NCBI RefSeq assembly: GCF_004339565.1
Contig: NZ_SMFZ01000002.1
Coordinates: 1,922,001-1,986,000 of the forward strand
Length of the DNA stretch: 64,000 bases
Direction: 5' to 3'
Source: Pseudonocardia endophytica
GTDB lineage: Bacteria > Actinomycetota > Actinomycetes > Mycobacteriales > Pseudonocardiaceae
Positions 16,224 to 23,758 of this stretch are shown one piece after another (position 1 is the stretch's first letter; each line of letters begins with the position of its first letter). Position numbers and translations under genes: made by a program. Under the pieces are notes generated by a model. That model had not been told where the DNA came from, did not search any database, and was given only the letters and a program-made list of their open reading frames with translations.

Positions 16224-16998
16224 CGCCCGCCGCGCCGAGGCGCCGTGACACGAGCGCGGCGGACTCGATCACCGACGCCCGGATCCGGCGCAGGGCGGAC
16301 GGCCCGGCACGGTCGGTGGGAGCGGCCACGGACAGAGCCGCGACGACCGATCCGTCCGCCCCGCGCACCACCGGCGCGCCGACCGAGACGACGCCGATCC
16401 GCGACTCCTCGAGGTTCTCCGCCCAGCCCCGTTCGGCGATCTCGGCGAGCCGGGAGCACAGCGTGACCGCGTCGACGATCGTGTGCGGCGTGATCCGGCG
16501 CGGCTCCCACGCGGTCAGCCGGCTGGCGAGCTCGTCGGCGGGCAGCGCGGCGAGCAGCACCTTGCCCGTGCTCGTCGTCGTCGCGGGCAGCCGGGTGCCG
16601 ACCCGGGAGAAGATCCGCACCGTGTGCGGGCTCTCCAACCGGTCGATGTAGACGGACTCCAGCCCGTCCAGCACGGCGAGCTGCACGGTCTCGCCCGTCG
16701 ACGCGCGCAGCGTCGCCATCACCGGAAGCGCCGCCCCGTGCAGGTCGCCACCGGCCGCGACGCTCGCGCCGAGGTCGAACAGCGCGAGCCCGAGCCGGTA
16801 GCCGCCCGGGGACGCGCCGCGCTCGAGCAGCCGCTCGTCGGTGAGCGTGGCCAGCAGGCGGTGCACGGTGGACGTCGCGAGACCGAGGCGGCGGGACAGC
16901 TCGGAGACGCCGAGCTCGCGGTCGTCGCGGGAGAACTCCTTCAGCAGCCGGGCGGCGTTCGCCACCGACGACAGCCTCCAGCCAGGGTTTCCCGTCAT
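16216..16998 (-). CDS. IclR-family transcriptional regulator
   Basis: 260 residues. The N-terminal winged helix (about 8-70) has ELGVSELSRRLGLATSTVHR as its helix-turn-helix, and the C-terminal effector domain runs to the end with typical segments VYIDRLES, TSTGKVLLA and GVVSVGAPV. The ATG at 16998 lies inside a perfect palindrome (16989-17005), and a near-copy stands 74 bp upstream of the Rieske gene on the other side of a pseudogene. This suggests that it controls itself and the second Rieske oxygenase / Cys-rich pair. Helix-turn-helix wording is close to the IclR at 22901-23758, so the two are paralogues. Confidence 0.92.
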   Translation of the reverse strand: MTGNPGWRLSSVANAARLLKEFSRDDRELGVSELSRRLGLATSTVHRLLATLTDERLLERGASPGGYRLGLALFDLGASVAAGGDLHGAALPVMATLRASTGETVQLAVLDGLESVYIDRLESPHTVRIFSRVGTRLPATTTSTGKVLLAALPADELASRLTAWEPRRITPHTIVDAVTLCSRLAEIAERGWAENLEESRIGVVSVGAPVVRGADGSVVAALSVAAPTDRAGPSALRRIRASVIESAALVSRRLGAAGVS

Positions 16999-17005
16999 GC
17001 GGGAA
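16989..17005. promoter_or_regulatory. TTCCCG-N5-CGGGAA palindrome over the iclR start codon
   Basis: TTCCCGTCATGCGGGAA has perfect six-base arms. The central CAT is the reverse complement of the iclR start codon, so binding would block the regulator's own gene. The copy at 17732-17748 differs in one base. Confidence 0.6.
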
Positions 17006-17020
17006 GGCTAGACTCCCGGC

Positions 17021-17727
17021 GTGGCACGGGTGCCCCGCGACGGCCTCGTCGCCGTCGTCAGACGCGACTGCCCGACGTGCGTCGTCGTCGCGCCGGTGCT
17101 GGCCGAGCTGCCCGGCGTCACCGTGTACACACAGGACGATCCCGCGTTCCCGGACACCGTGGCGGCCGTCGACGACACGGACCTCGACGTCAGCCTCGCG
17201 CTCGACGTCACGGTCGTGCCGACGCTGCTGCGCCTGGACGGCGGGACCGAGACGGCGCGCGCGGAGGGCTGGCTGCGGCCGGCGTGGGAGGAACTCGCCG
17301 GCGTCGGCGGCCTGGGTGACGGCCTGCCCGAGTACCGGCCCGGCTGCGGCTCGCGCACCGAGGATCCGGGGTTCGCCGGCGAGCGGCTGATCCGCACGCG
17401 CGTGGACTCGTCGCGCGCCAGGCGGATCGAGCTGACCGCGGTGGACGACGAGGCCCCGGGGGACGGTAGCGGGCGGAGCCCACGGGGCGGGTAGGACGGG
17501 CGCTGTTCGCGCGCGGCTGGTCGGACGGGTTGCCGGTGGTCGGGCCGACCCGCGCGGATGCTGGAGGGCGCGGGCGCGACCCGTCGGACGTCGTCGCGAC
17601 CGTGTCGCCCGACCTCGTCGAGGTGACCGTCGAGAAGGTCGCGATCAACGCGGTGTCGGCCGGAGTACCCGCCGGTCGGCTCGCCGCCGCCGCGTTCGAG
17701 ACGACCCTGACGGCCGCCACGACCTGA
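17021..17727 (+). pseudogene. Broken thioredoxin-like fusion protein gene
   Basis: Reading from GTG 17021, the first 140 or so codons encode a thioredoxin-like domain with RRDCPTCVVVAPVL (Cys pair) and VTVVPTLLRLDGG, then run into a stop at 17492-17494. In another frame from about 17500 the sequence resumes as LFARGWSDGLPVVGPT and VEVTVEKVAINAV, a conserved block I remember as following the thioredoxin part in larger actinobacterial proteins. It then stops at 17725-17727, far short of the several hundred residues expected. The two parts are out of frame, separated by a GC-rich inserted-looking stretch (about 17455-17499), and the C-terminus is missing. Intact small genes are a less likely reading. 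Confidence 0.6.
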
Positions 17728-17731
17728 CGCT

Positions 17732-17748
17732 TTCCCTTCATGCGGGAA
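17732..17748. promoter_or_regulatory. TTCCCT-N5-CGGGAA palindrome upstream of the second Rieske oxygenase
   Basis: TTCCCTTCATGCGGGAA repeats the iclR-start palindrome with one change, keeping the same TCATG spacer. It lies 74 bp before the ATG at 17822, a natural operator position for the IclR encoded at 16216-16998. Confidence 0.6.
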
Positions 17749-17821
17749 ACACTCCTTGTCCGTGGTGCTGCGGCCTCGCATAGTCGTCGGTACCCACCAC
17801 GAGCCAGGGGAGCCGCTTGCG

Positions 17822-19183
17822 ATGCTGACCGCCGAGCAGAACGACGAACTGACCCAGGTCGAGCCCGGGACGCGGATGGGCGAGGTCCTCCGCCGGTACT
17901 GGTACCCGGTCGCGTTCACCCGTGAGCTGACCGAGTTCCCGGTCAAGCGGGTCGAGCTGCTGGGCGAGTTCTTCGCGCTGTGGCGCTCCCCGCGCGGCAG
18001 GTACGGGATCATCCCCGAGCCGTGCCCGCACCGGAAGGCGTCGATGGCCTACGGCGTCGTCGAGGACGACGGCCTGCGCTGCCCGTACCACGGCTGGAAG
18101 TTCGACACCGACGGCGCGTGCACCGACCAGCCCGCCGAGAAGGACAACACGAACTTCCGCAACCGCGTGCGCGCCACGGCGGGTCGGGTCGAGGAGATGG
18201 GCGGGCTGGTCTGGGCCTACGTCGGCCCGGACCCGGCGCCGGAGCTGCCGCGCTTCGACACGTACGTGATGGACGGCTTCCGGGACATCGGCTGGGCCGA
18301 TCTGCCGTGCAACTACGTGCAGATCATGGAGAACGCGGTCGACCCGCACCACGTCGAGTTCCTGCACGGCCGCTACTTCGAGTTCATCGGGCAGCACCAG
18401 GGCTTCACCGCGCCCGCGTCGTTCGGCAAGGAGCACCAGCGGATCGGCTTCGACGCGTTCGAGTGGGGCATCATCAAGCGCCGCGTCCTGGCCGGCGCGT
18501 CCGAGGACAACGACGACTGGAAGGTCGGCCACCCGCTCGTCTTCCCGTACAACATGCGGGTCGGCGGCGGTGGCATCCACCAGATGCAGATCCGGGTCCC
18601 GATCAACCGGACCACCACCCGGTTCATGCTCTACACGGTGCACGCGCCGGAGGGCTACGAGGCGATCGACCAGCCGACGGTCCCGGACTACGAGATCCCG
18701 GTGTTCGACGCCCGCGGCAACCACGTCGTCAACTACGTGGAGGGCCAGGACATCATGGCCTGGTGCACGCAGGGTCCGATCACGGACCGGACCACCGAGC
18801 ACCTCGGCCGCAGCGACATCGGGGTCGCCCTGCTGCGCAAGATGTTCCGCCAGTCGATGGAGGCCGTCGAGCGCGGTGAGGACCCGCTGGGCGTGATCCG
18901 CGAACCGCACGAGCGGATCGACCTGCCGTGCGAGAAGGACAAGTTCCACGCCGGCGGCGCACAGTTCGCGCTGGACTTCTGTGACATGGGCTCGACCCGG
19001 TTCTCGCCGATGCTGGACACCATCAAGAAGGTGCACATCAGCGCCGCCGAGCAGGTCGGCAAGGACAAGGCCGCCGGGCGGCAGTCGTTCACGCCGGTCG
19101 GCGGCATCGGTGAGGCGACGCTCGCGCCGGACACCGAGGCGCAGGTCGACTCCGGTCCGGTGGGGAAGGAGGCGGAGCGGTGA
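17822..19183 (+). CDS. Rieske non-heme iron oxygenase, large subunit (second copy)
   Basis: 453 residues. Rieske ligands are Cys68, His70, Cys87 and His90; bridging Asp174 and Fe ligands His177 and His182 in NAVDPHHVEFLHG fall at the same positions as in the protein at 11226-12461, so they are paralogues of the phthalate-dioxygenase group. The sequences differ in the substrate-facing segment (HQGFTAPASFGKE about 197-209) and this one has a roughly 40-residue C-terminal extension. ATG 17822 is chosen on homology of the N-terminus (LTQVEPGTRMGEVLRRYW). It overlaps the following Cys-rich gene by GTGA. Probable control by the adjacent IclR. Substrate unknown. Confidence 0.92.
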   Translation: MLTAEQNDELTQVEPGTRMGEVLRRYWYPVAFTRELTEFPVKRVELLGEFFALWRSPRGRYGIIPEPCPHRKASMAYGVVEDDGLRCPYHGWKFDTDGACTDQPAEKDNTNFRNRVRATAGRVEEMGGLVWAYVGPDPAPELPRFDTYVMDGFRDIGWADLPCNYVQIMENAVDPHHVEFLHGRYFEFIGQHQGFTAPASFGKEHQRIGFDAFEWGIIKRRVLAGASEDNDDWKVGHPLVFPYNMRVGGGGIHQMQIRVPINRTTTRFMLYTVHAPEGYEAIDQPTVPDYEIPVFDARGNHVVNYVEGQDIMAWCTQGPITDRTTEHLGRSDIGVALLRKMFRQSMEAVERGEDPLGVIREPHERIDLPCEKDKFHAGGAQFALDFCDMGSTRFSPMLDTIKKVHISAAEQVGKDKAAGRQSFTPVGGIGEATLAPDTEAQVDSGPVGKEAER

Positions 19184-19422
19184 GCTCGAACCCGGCGCCA
19201 TGGGAACCGGCGGTCGTCGACCGCCGGTTCGCCGCGGACGCCGACGCCCACCGCCGCGACGCCCCGCGGTACTGCCCGCGGTGCGCGGGGGCGTTGAGCC
19301 TGGCGACGGAGTTCTGGGAGGGCGACGACCGGCGGTTCTACTGCTGGTGCGGTTCCTGCGACTGGACCGGGGAGGTCACGACGACGGGCGCGACGGCCGT
19401 CGGGCACGAGCCGGAGCACTGA
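19180..19422 (+). CDS. Small Cys-rich protein paired with the second Rieske oxygenase
   Basis: 80 residues from GTG 19180, overlapping the oxygenase stop (GTGA). A 30-residue charged N-terminal extension is followed by YCPRCAGAL and FYCWCGSCDW, placing Cys at 32, 35, 55, 57 and 60: the same C-x2-C-x19-C-W-C-x2-C as the 51-residue protein at 11074-11229, which lacks the extension. Both end in HEPEH. The last codons and the stop are formed by the first units of a 13-bp tandem repeat. The role is presumably as metal-binding partner, assembly factor or electron carrier of the oxygenase; I do not recognise the family by name. Confidence 0.85.
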   Translation: MSSNPAPWEPAVVDRRFAADADAHRRDAPRYCPRCAGALSLATEFWEGDDRRFYCWCGSCDWTGEVTTTGATAVGHEPEH

Positions 19423-19491
19423 GCCGAAGCACTGAGCCGAAGCACCGGGCCGGAGCACCGGGCCGGAGCACTGAGCCGGAGGACCGGGCCG
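19408..19491. repeat. 13-bp tandem repeat, about 6.5 units, running through a stop codon
   Basis: Units beginning at 19408, 19421, 19434, 19447, 19460 and 19473, plus a partial at 19486, follow GRGCCGRAGSACY. The first unit encodes the end of the Cys-rich protein and the TGA spans the junction of units 1 and 2. As 13 is not a multiple of three, unit gain or loss downstream is neutral, while changes in unit 1 alter the C-terminus. Confidence 0.85.
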
Positions 19492-19547
19492 CGGCGGATT
19501 CCCGATCGACGTGGACCTCGCGGCGCTGCTCGCCGACGCGTGATCCC

Positions 19548-20357
19548 TCAGGCCCGGTCGAGCGCCGCGTCCAGTGCGGGGAGGTAGCCGCGGGCGTAGC
19601 CGACCGAGGTCGGGTGGTAGCTGCCCGGGCCGGGCGGGTTCGTCGGCGGGTTGATCCACGGGTCGCCGCTGCACACCCCGTGGCCGGCGAACGCGGGTGT
19701 CACGTCGACGAACTGGGCGCGCCAGCGGCCCGCCGCGTCACGCAGCGTCGCGTTCAACGTGTCCGCGGCCCGGTTCAGCGCCGCGCGGCGGGCGGCGTTC
19801 GGGGCGAGCGGCGTGGCGCAGTCCGGGCCGGGCTCGAACAGCCGCGGGTACCCCGTGACGACGACCCGGACGGTCGGCGACGCCTGCAGCCGCACACCGG
19901 CGATGATCGGCACGACGCCCGAGGGCAGTGCGTAGCGGATCAGCCGCTCCCCGTCCCGCACCGCGCGCTCGCAGTCCTCGTCGCGCTGCGCGGTGCTGCA
20001 GATGCCCAGCACCGGGCCGAACCCGATGTCGTTGCCGCCCACCGTGATCGTCACCAGGTCGGTGTTCCGCGAGACGGTTCGGACCTGCTTGAACAGCACC
20101 TCGGCCGTCGTCGCGCCACTGCAGGCGACGGAGACGAACGTGGCCGGGTCGTGCGCGGCGGCCCAGCGGGCCGGGTAGGAGCGGTCGCTGCGCCTGCAGT
20201 CGCCGCTGCCACCGTCCGGCCGCGCCCCGACCCCTGCGGCGTAGGAGTCGCCGAGCGCGACATAGTCCACCGGTGCGGCCGGTGCGGCGAGAGCGGCCGG
20301 GGCGATCGCGACGATCAGCGCCAGGCTCGCGAGCAGCGGGAGCAGGAGTCGGCGCAC
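19548..20357 (-). CDS. Secreted SGNH/GDSL hydrolase
   Basis: 269 residues. A signal peptide (RRLLLPLLASLALIVAIA then ALAAPA) predicts export. Block I YVALGDSYAAGVGA provides the nucleophile Ser, block III is VGGNDIGFG, and the C-terminal SYHPTSVG supplies the His. Six Cys in the mature protein suggest disulfides, as in Streptomyces-type secreted esterases. GTG 20357 is used as start because it directly precedes the signal sequence and has GGATGG upstream. It is an esterase or lipase of unknown substrate, and a monocistronic bystander among the aromatic genes. Confidence 0.88.
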   Translation of the reverse strand: MRRLLLPLLASLALIVAIAPAALAAPAAPVDYVALGDSYAAGVGARPDGGSGDCRRSDRSYPARWAAAHDPATFVSVACSGATTAEVLFKQVRTVSRNTDLVTITVGGNDIGFGPVLGICSTAQRDEDCERAVRDGERLIRYALPSGVVPIIAGVRLQASPTVRVVVTGYPRLFEPGPDCATPLAPNAARRAALNRAADTLNATLRDAAGRWRAQFVDVTPAFAGHGVCSGDPWINPPTNPPGPGSYHPTSVGYARGYLPALDAALDRA

Positions 20358-20734
20358 CGTTCCATCCCAGCTTCTCCCGTGATGCGGCCACAAGCCCCCG
20401 ACGGTGTCGACTCCCGTCGCGCCCGGGACCCGGCCTGTCTGCCGATCGGGTGGGCTCGGGTGCCGCGGACCTCCTGGCCGGCCGGCGTGTCGTCCGCCGC
20501 CCAGCCCTCGAGCCACGGCGGGGAGAGCGCCGGGCCCGGGACGGCGTCCGCCGCGACCGGGGCGACGTACCAGCCCCTCCAGCTGCGGCAGCCGGCTGCC
20601 GTCGCTGCGGTCGTGGCTGACCTCGTACGGCGACCACGTCGGTCGGTCACCCATCGGCGGTCCGATGTGGTGCGGACCGGTGTTCATACCGTGTGCGCTC
20701 GGTGCTCCGGCAGATCGAGCCCCGTCCGGAGGCG
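20358..20734. other. Gene-poor stretch with a possible decayed reading frame
   Basis: No convincing intact gene. On the minus strand, an ATG at about 20653 begins GDRPTWSPYEVSHDRSDGS and a second frame continues GWYVAPVAADAVPGPAL and PPWLEGWAADDTPAG; together they look protein-like but need a frameshift. I regard this as at best a remnant. The stretch also contains the promoter of the SGNH hydrolase gene. Confidence 0.35.
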
Positions 20735-21088
20735 TCAGCTCTGCCCGCGCGCGTGCGCGCGCAACCGTTCGGCCCAGCTCTGCGGCGCGGGTGGGGCGCC
20801 GACGTCGGCGTGCGGCACGCCGTCCACGTCGACGACCGGATAGACACCCAGCACGTGCTGCGGGGACGTCTCGCACTCTCCGGTGTCGAGGTCGAAGCGG
20901 TACCAGTGCCAGGGGCACACGACGGTGTGCCCGTCGCGCACCCAGCCCTGGTCGAGCGGCCCCTTGTTGTGCGGGCACGCGGCGTCGGTCACCCGCCACC
21001 CCCGCGGCCCGTCGTCGACCCGGAACGCCACGAACCGGCGCCCGTCGTCCGAGGTCAGGACGCCGGGGCCGGTCAGTGGCAGGAGCAA
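20735..21088 (-). CDS. Rieske [2Fe-2S] ferredoxin-like protein
   Basis: 117 residues consisting of a single Rieske domain with ligands Cys38, His40, Cys58 and His61 (CPHNKG ... CPWHWYRF), as in NirD and aromatic-oxygenase ferredoxins. It could carry electrons to one of the Rieske oxygenases in the window, though phthalate-type enzymes usually take them directly from a reductase. The only reasonable start is TTG 21088, one base after the tautomerase stop, with AGGTGAG just upstream, so translation is probably coupled. It is the last gene of the minus-strand meta-cleavage operon. Confidence 0.85.
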   Translation of the reverse strand: MLLPLTGPGVLTSDDGRRFVAFRVDDGPRGWRVTDAACPHNKGPLDQGWVRDGHTVVCPWHWYRFDLDTGECETSPQHVLGVYPVVDVDGVPHADVGAPPAPQSWAERLRAHARGQS

Positions 21089-21089
21089 C

Positions 21090-21293
21090 TCACCTGCGCC
21101 CGGAGGCGCGCAGCTCGGCCAGCGACTCGCCGCCGACGAACCAGTGCTCGGCCTCGCACTCGTTGAGCACGACGCGCACGGCCTCCGGCTTCGCGCCGAT
21201 CGACTCCTCGGCGGCCTTCGTCAGCGCCTCGCCGAGTGCCTTGAGCTGCTCGGGACTGCGACCGCGGGCGAGCGTCACCTGGATCAGCGGCAT
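21090..21293 (-). CDS. 4-oxalocrotonate tautomerase
   Basis: 67 residues, canonical 4-OT size. Met is followed by the catalytic Pro (MPLIQVTLARGRSPEQ), with the conserved Arg in ARGRS and RVVLNECEAEHWFVGG in the second half. It interconverts 2-hydroxymuconate and 4-oxalocrotonate, feeding the decarboxylase encoded just upstream. ATG 21293 has GGAGG at good distance. Its place between decarboxylase and Rieske ferredoxin in the coupled operon supports the assignment; a second, longer tautomerase is encoded at 7982-8392. Confidence 0.93.
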   Translation of the reverse strand: MPLIQVTLARGRSPEQLKALGEALTKAAEESIGAKPEAVRVVLNECEAEHWFVGGESLAELRASGRR

Positions 21294-21315
21294 CGCGTTC
21301 CTCCTTCGTCGACGA

Positions 21316-22113
21316 TCAGCGGCAGGCCAGCTCGAGCGTCCCGAGCCGGTCGATCGAGGCGACGACGACGTCGCCGGCCGTCACGGGAACGGCGGCGGTC
21401 AGCCCGCCGGACAGGACGATCTCGCCCGCGCGCAGGCCCTCGCCCTCGGCGGCGAGCTGGCGGACCAGCCACGCCACCGCCGCAGCCGGGTGCCCGAGCG
21501 AGGCCGCGCCGGACGCCGTCGCCGCGATCTCGCCGTTGTGCTCCAGCACCACTCCGACCAGCCGCAGGTCGATCCCGTCCACCGGCACCGGCGTACCGAC
21601 CACGAACCGTCCCGCCGACGTGTTGTCCGCGACGACGTCGGCCATCGTGAACCGGTAGTCGGTGTAGCGGGAGTCCAGCACCTCGATCCCGACGGCGACA
21701 CCGGACGTCGCGGCGAGCACGTCGGTCGCGGTGACGTGCTCACCGGACAGGTCGCGGCCGAGCACGAACACGATCTCCGGCTCGCAGCGCGGCTGGATCA
21801 GCGCGGAGGTGTCCAGCGGCTCGCCGAGGTCGACGGCCCCGGTGCCGGCCAGGAACCCGAAGACCGGGTCGCTGACGCCGACCTGGGCCTGCTTGGCCCG
21901 CGACGTGACGCCCAGCTTCCACCCGACGAGCGGCCCGGCCGCGTCCCGCAGCTCGCGCTGGACGCGGTAGGCGGTCGGCAGGTCGAGCTCCGGCACGTCG
22001 GACGAGAGCTGCTCGATGGCGGTGCGGTCGGACACGGCCTTGGACAGCCGCGCCGCGAGCTCCGCAGTGTTGGCTACCGCCTCTGCGGAAGAACGTGCGC
22101 CGGCGGTGCTCAC
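21316..22113 (-). CDS. 4-oxalocrotonate decarboxylase
   Basis: 265 residues of the XylI/DmpH type: VGWKLGVTSRAKQAQVGVS near residue 63, the metal-ligand region EPEIVFVLGRDL and EVLDSRYTDYRF, VADNTSAGRFVVG, and SGGLTAAVPVTAGDVV near the end. The TSRAKQAQVGV wording and the VADN block point to the decarboxylase rather than the hydratase, which is the neighbouring paralogue. It converts 4-oxalocrotonate to 2-oxopent-4-enoate and CO2 with Mg2+, in a complex with the hydratase. GTG 22113 overlaps the hydratase stop (GTGA), consistent with co-assembly. Confidence 0.9.
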   Translation of the reverse strand: MSTAGARSSAEAVANTAELAARLSKAVSDRTAIEQLSSDVPELDLPTAYRVQRELRDAAGPLVGWKLGVTSRAKQAQVGVSDPVFGFLAGTGAVDLGEPLDTSALIQPRCEPEIVFVLGRDLSGEHVTATDVLAATSGVAVGIEVLDSRYTDYRFTMADVVADNTSAGRFVVGTPVPVDGIDLRLVGVVLEHNGEIAATASGAASLGHPAAAVAWLVRQLAAEGEGLRAGEIVLSGGLTAAVPVTAGDVVVASIDRLGTLELACR

Positions 22114-22901
22114 GCGGTACCTCCGACGCGGACGGTGACCGGACCCAGCCGGTCGAACTCGGCCCGGAACACGTCGCCGGGCGTCATCGGGACGGCCGCG
22201 TGCAGCGCTCCGGTCATGATCAGGTGACCCGGTTCCAGCGCGACGCCCTGCTCGCCGAGCACGTTCGCCAGCCACGCGACGACGGCGACCGGGTCGCCCA
22301 GCGCGGCCGCCCCGGCCCCGGAGTCGATCAGCTCGCCGTTGCGGGTCAGCGTCATCCCGACCAGCCGCGGGTCCCAGCCGCCGAGCGGCACGAGCTGCGA
22401 CGACGTCGCCATTGCCCCGTTCGACGCCAGGTCGGCGACGGTGTCCGCGAGCTTGATCCGCCAGTCCGCGATCCGCGAGTCGACGATCTCCATCCCGGCC
22501 ACCGCGCCGGCGATCGCGGCGCGCGCAGCCAGCAGCGTCACGCCGGGGCCTGCCAGCCGCTCGCCGAGCACGAACACGATCTCCGCCTCGATCTTCGGGG
22601 CGATGAACGAGCTCAGGTCGATCGTGTCGCCGTCGCGGTAGATCGTGGACGCGAGCACCGGCCCGTGGTCGGGGGAGTCGACGCCGACCATCGCCTGCAT
22701 GGCCTTCGACGTCAGCCCGACCTTGTGCCCGACGATCGTGTCCCCGTCGGCGAGCAGCAGTGCGATCAGCTCGCGCTGCACGGCGTAGCCGTCGGCCATG
22801 CCGAGCGACGGGTCCTCGTCGGTGAACGGGGCGATCGGGACCCGGGACCGGCGGGCGTCGTAGAGCGCCCTGGCCTTTCCCGGCGCATCGGTCACGGACA
22901 T
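22110..22901 (-). CDS. 2-oxopent-4-enoate hydratase
   Basis: 263 residues of the XylJ/DmpE/MhpD type: VGHKVGLTSKAMQAMVGVDS near residue 58, KIEAEIVFVLGERL, and MTGALHAAVPMTPGDVF near the C-terminus, where ALHAAVP separates hydratases from decarboxylases. It hydrates 2-oxopent-4-enoate to 4-hydroxy-2-oxovalerate, the substrate of the aldolase at 5969-7003. ATG 22901 shares its A with the IclR stop codon (TGATG), and its own stop overlaps the decarboxylase start, so IclR, hydratase and decarboxylase are translationally coupled. Confidence 0.92.
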   Translation of the reverse strand: MSVTDAPGKARALYDARRSRVPIAPFTDEDPSLGMADGYAVQRELIALLLADGDTIVGHKVGLTSKAMQAMVGVDSPDHGPVLASTIYRDGDTIDLSSFIAPKIEAEIVFVLGERLAGPGVTLLAARAAIAGAVAGMEIVDSRIADWRIKLADTVADLASNGAMATSSQLVPLGGWDPRLVGMTLTRNGELIDSGAGAAALGDPVAVVAWLANVLGEQGVALEPGHLIMTGALHAAVPMTPGDVFRAEFDRLGPVTVRVGGTA

Positions 22902-23758
22902 CAGGCGTCACTCCTGTCGGTGCTGAGCTGAGGTGCGGGACCGAGCCTGACGGGCGGGACGACGCCGGTCACCGTGACGGTTCCGGAAGACGGAACACTT
23001 CGCTCGGGAGAGTGCCCGAGCCGCCGCGACACGGCCTCCGCGCCCTCGACGACGTCGGCGGCGATCTTCCGTCGCTGCTTCGCTCCGACGCGCGCGACCG
23101 GTGCCGCGACAGACAGGGCGGCGACGACGGCGCCGGACGCGTCGCGCACCGGCGCGGCCAGCGACGCGACGCCGACCTCGCGCTCGTCGACGGCGGACGC
23201 CCAGCCCTGGGCCCGCACGCGTCGCAGCTCGGCGCGCAGGACGTCCGGCTCGGTGATCGTGTGCGGGGTCAGCCGCGCGAGCGGCCGCTCCAGATGGCCC
23301 TCCTGGGCGACCGGGTCGAGGTGCGCGAGCAGCACCTTCCCGGAGCTCGTGCAGTGCGCGGGGACGCGGCGCCCGGTCTCGGTGAGCAGCCGCAGCGAGT
23401 GGGCGCTCTCCAGCCGGTCGACGTAGACGACCTCGGCGCCGTCGAGCACGCCGACCTGCACCGACTCGCCGGTCTGCTCGCGCACGTGCACGAGCACCGG
23501 GGCCGCCGCGGCGTGCAGGTCCATGTGCACCCGCACCGCCTCGCCGAGCTCGTACATGACGATCCCGAGGCGGTAGCCGCGCTCGTCGTGCTCGATCAGG
23601 CCCTCCGCGGCGAGCGTGACCAGCAGCCGGTGCACCACCGACTTGCCCAGCCCGAGCCGCCGCGACAGCTCGGAGACGCCGAGCGCCTCCTCCCGGGTAC
23701 GGAACTCCTTGAGCAGCCGCGCGGCGTTGCGCACGGTCGACAGGAGCGCGTCGGTCAC
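22901..23758 (-). CDS. IclR-family transcriptional regulator within the meta-cleavage operon
   Basis: 285 residues: winged helix about 5-70 with EALGVSELSRRLGLGKSVVH, then an effector-binding domain with VVYVDRLESAHSL, CTSSGKVLLAHL and GVASLAAPV. A 35-residue Pro/Val-rich tail follows. GTG 23758 overlaps the stop of the upstream unknown gene (GTGA), and its stop overlaps the hydratase start (TGATG). Being inside the operon it may be autoregulated; the CGTTCC-N7-GGATCG site at 24561, upstream of the operon, and the similar sites at 5008, 12505, 12562 and 25418 are its most obvious candidate targets (inference). Confidence 0.92.
   Translation of the reverse strand: MTDALLSTVRNAARLLKEFRTREEALGVSELSRRLGLGKSVVHRLLVTLAAEGLIEHDERGYRLGIVMYELGEAVRVHMDLHAAAAPVLVHVREQTGESVQVGVLDGAEVVYVDRLESAHSLRLLTETGRRVPAHCTSSGKVLLAHLDPVAQEGHLERPLARLTPHTITEPDVLRAELRRVRAQGWASAVDEREVGVASLAAPVRDASGAVVAALSVAAPVARVGAKQRRKIAADVVEGAEAVSRRLGHSPERSVPSSGTVTVTGVVPPVRLGPAPQLSTDRSDA

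Noticed and set aside
20358..20734. A coding gene on the minus strand between the Rieske ferredoxin and SGNH hydrolase genes
   Set aside because: Protein-like pieces are in two different frames; without homologues a frameshifted gene cannot be claimed.
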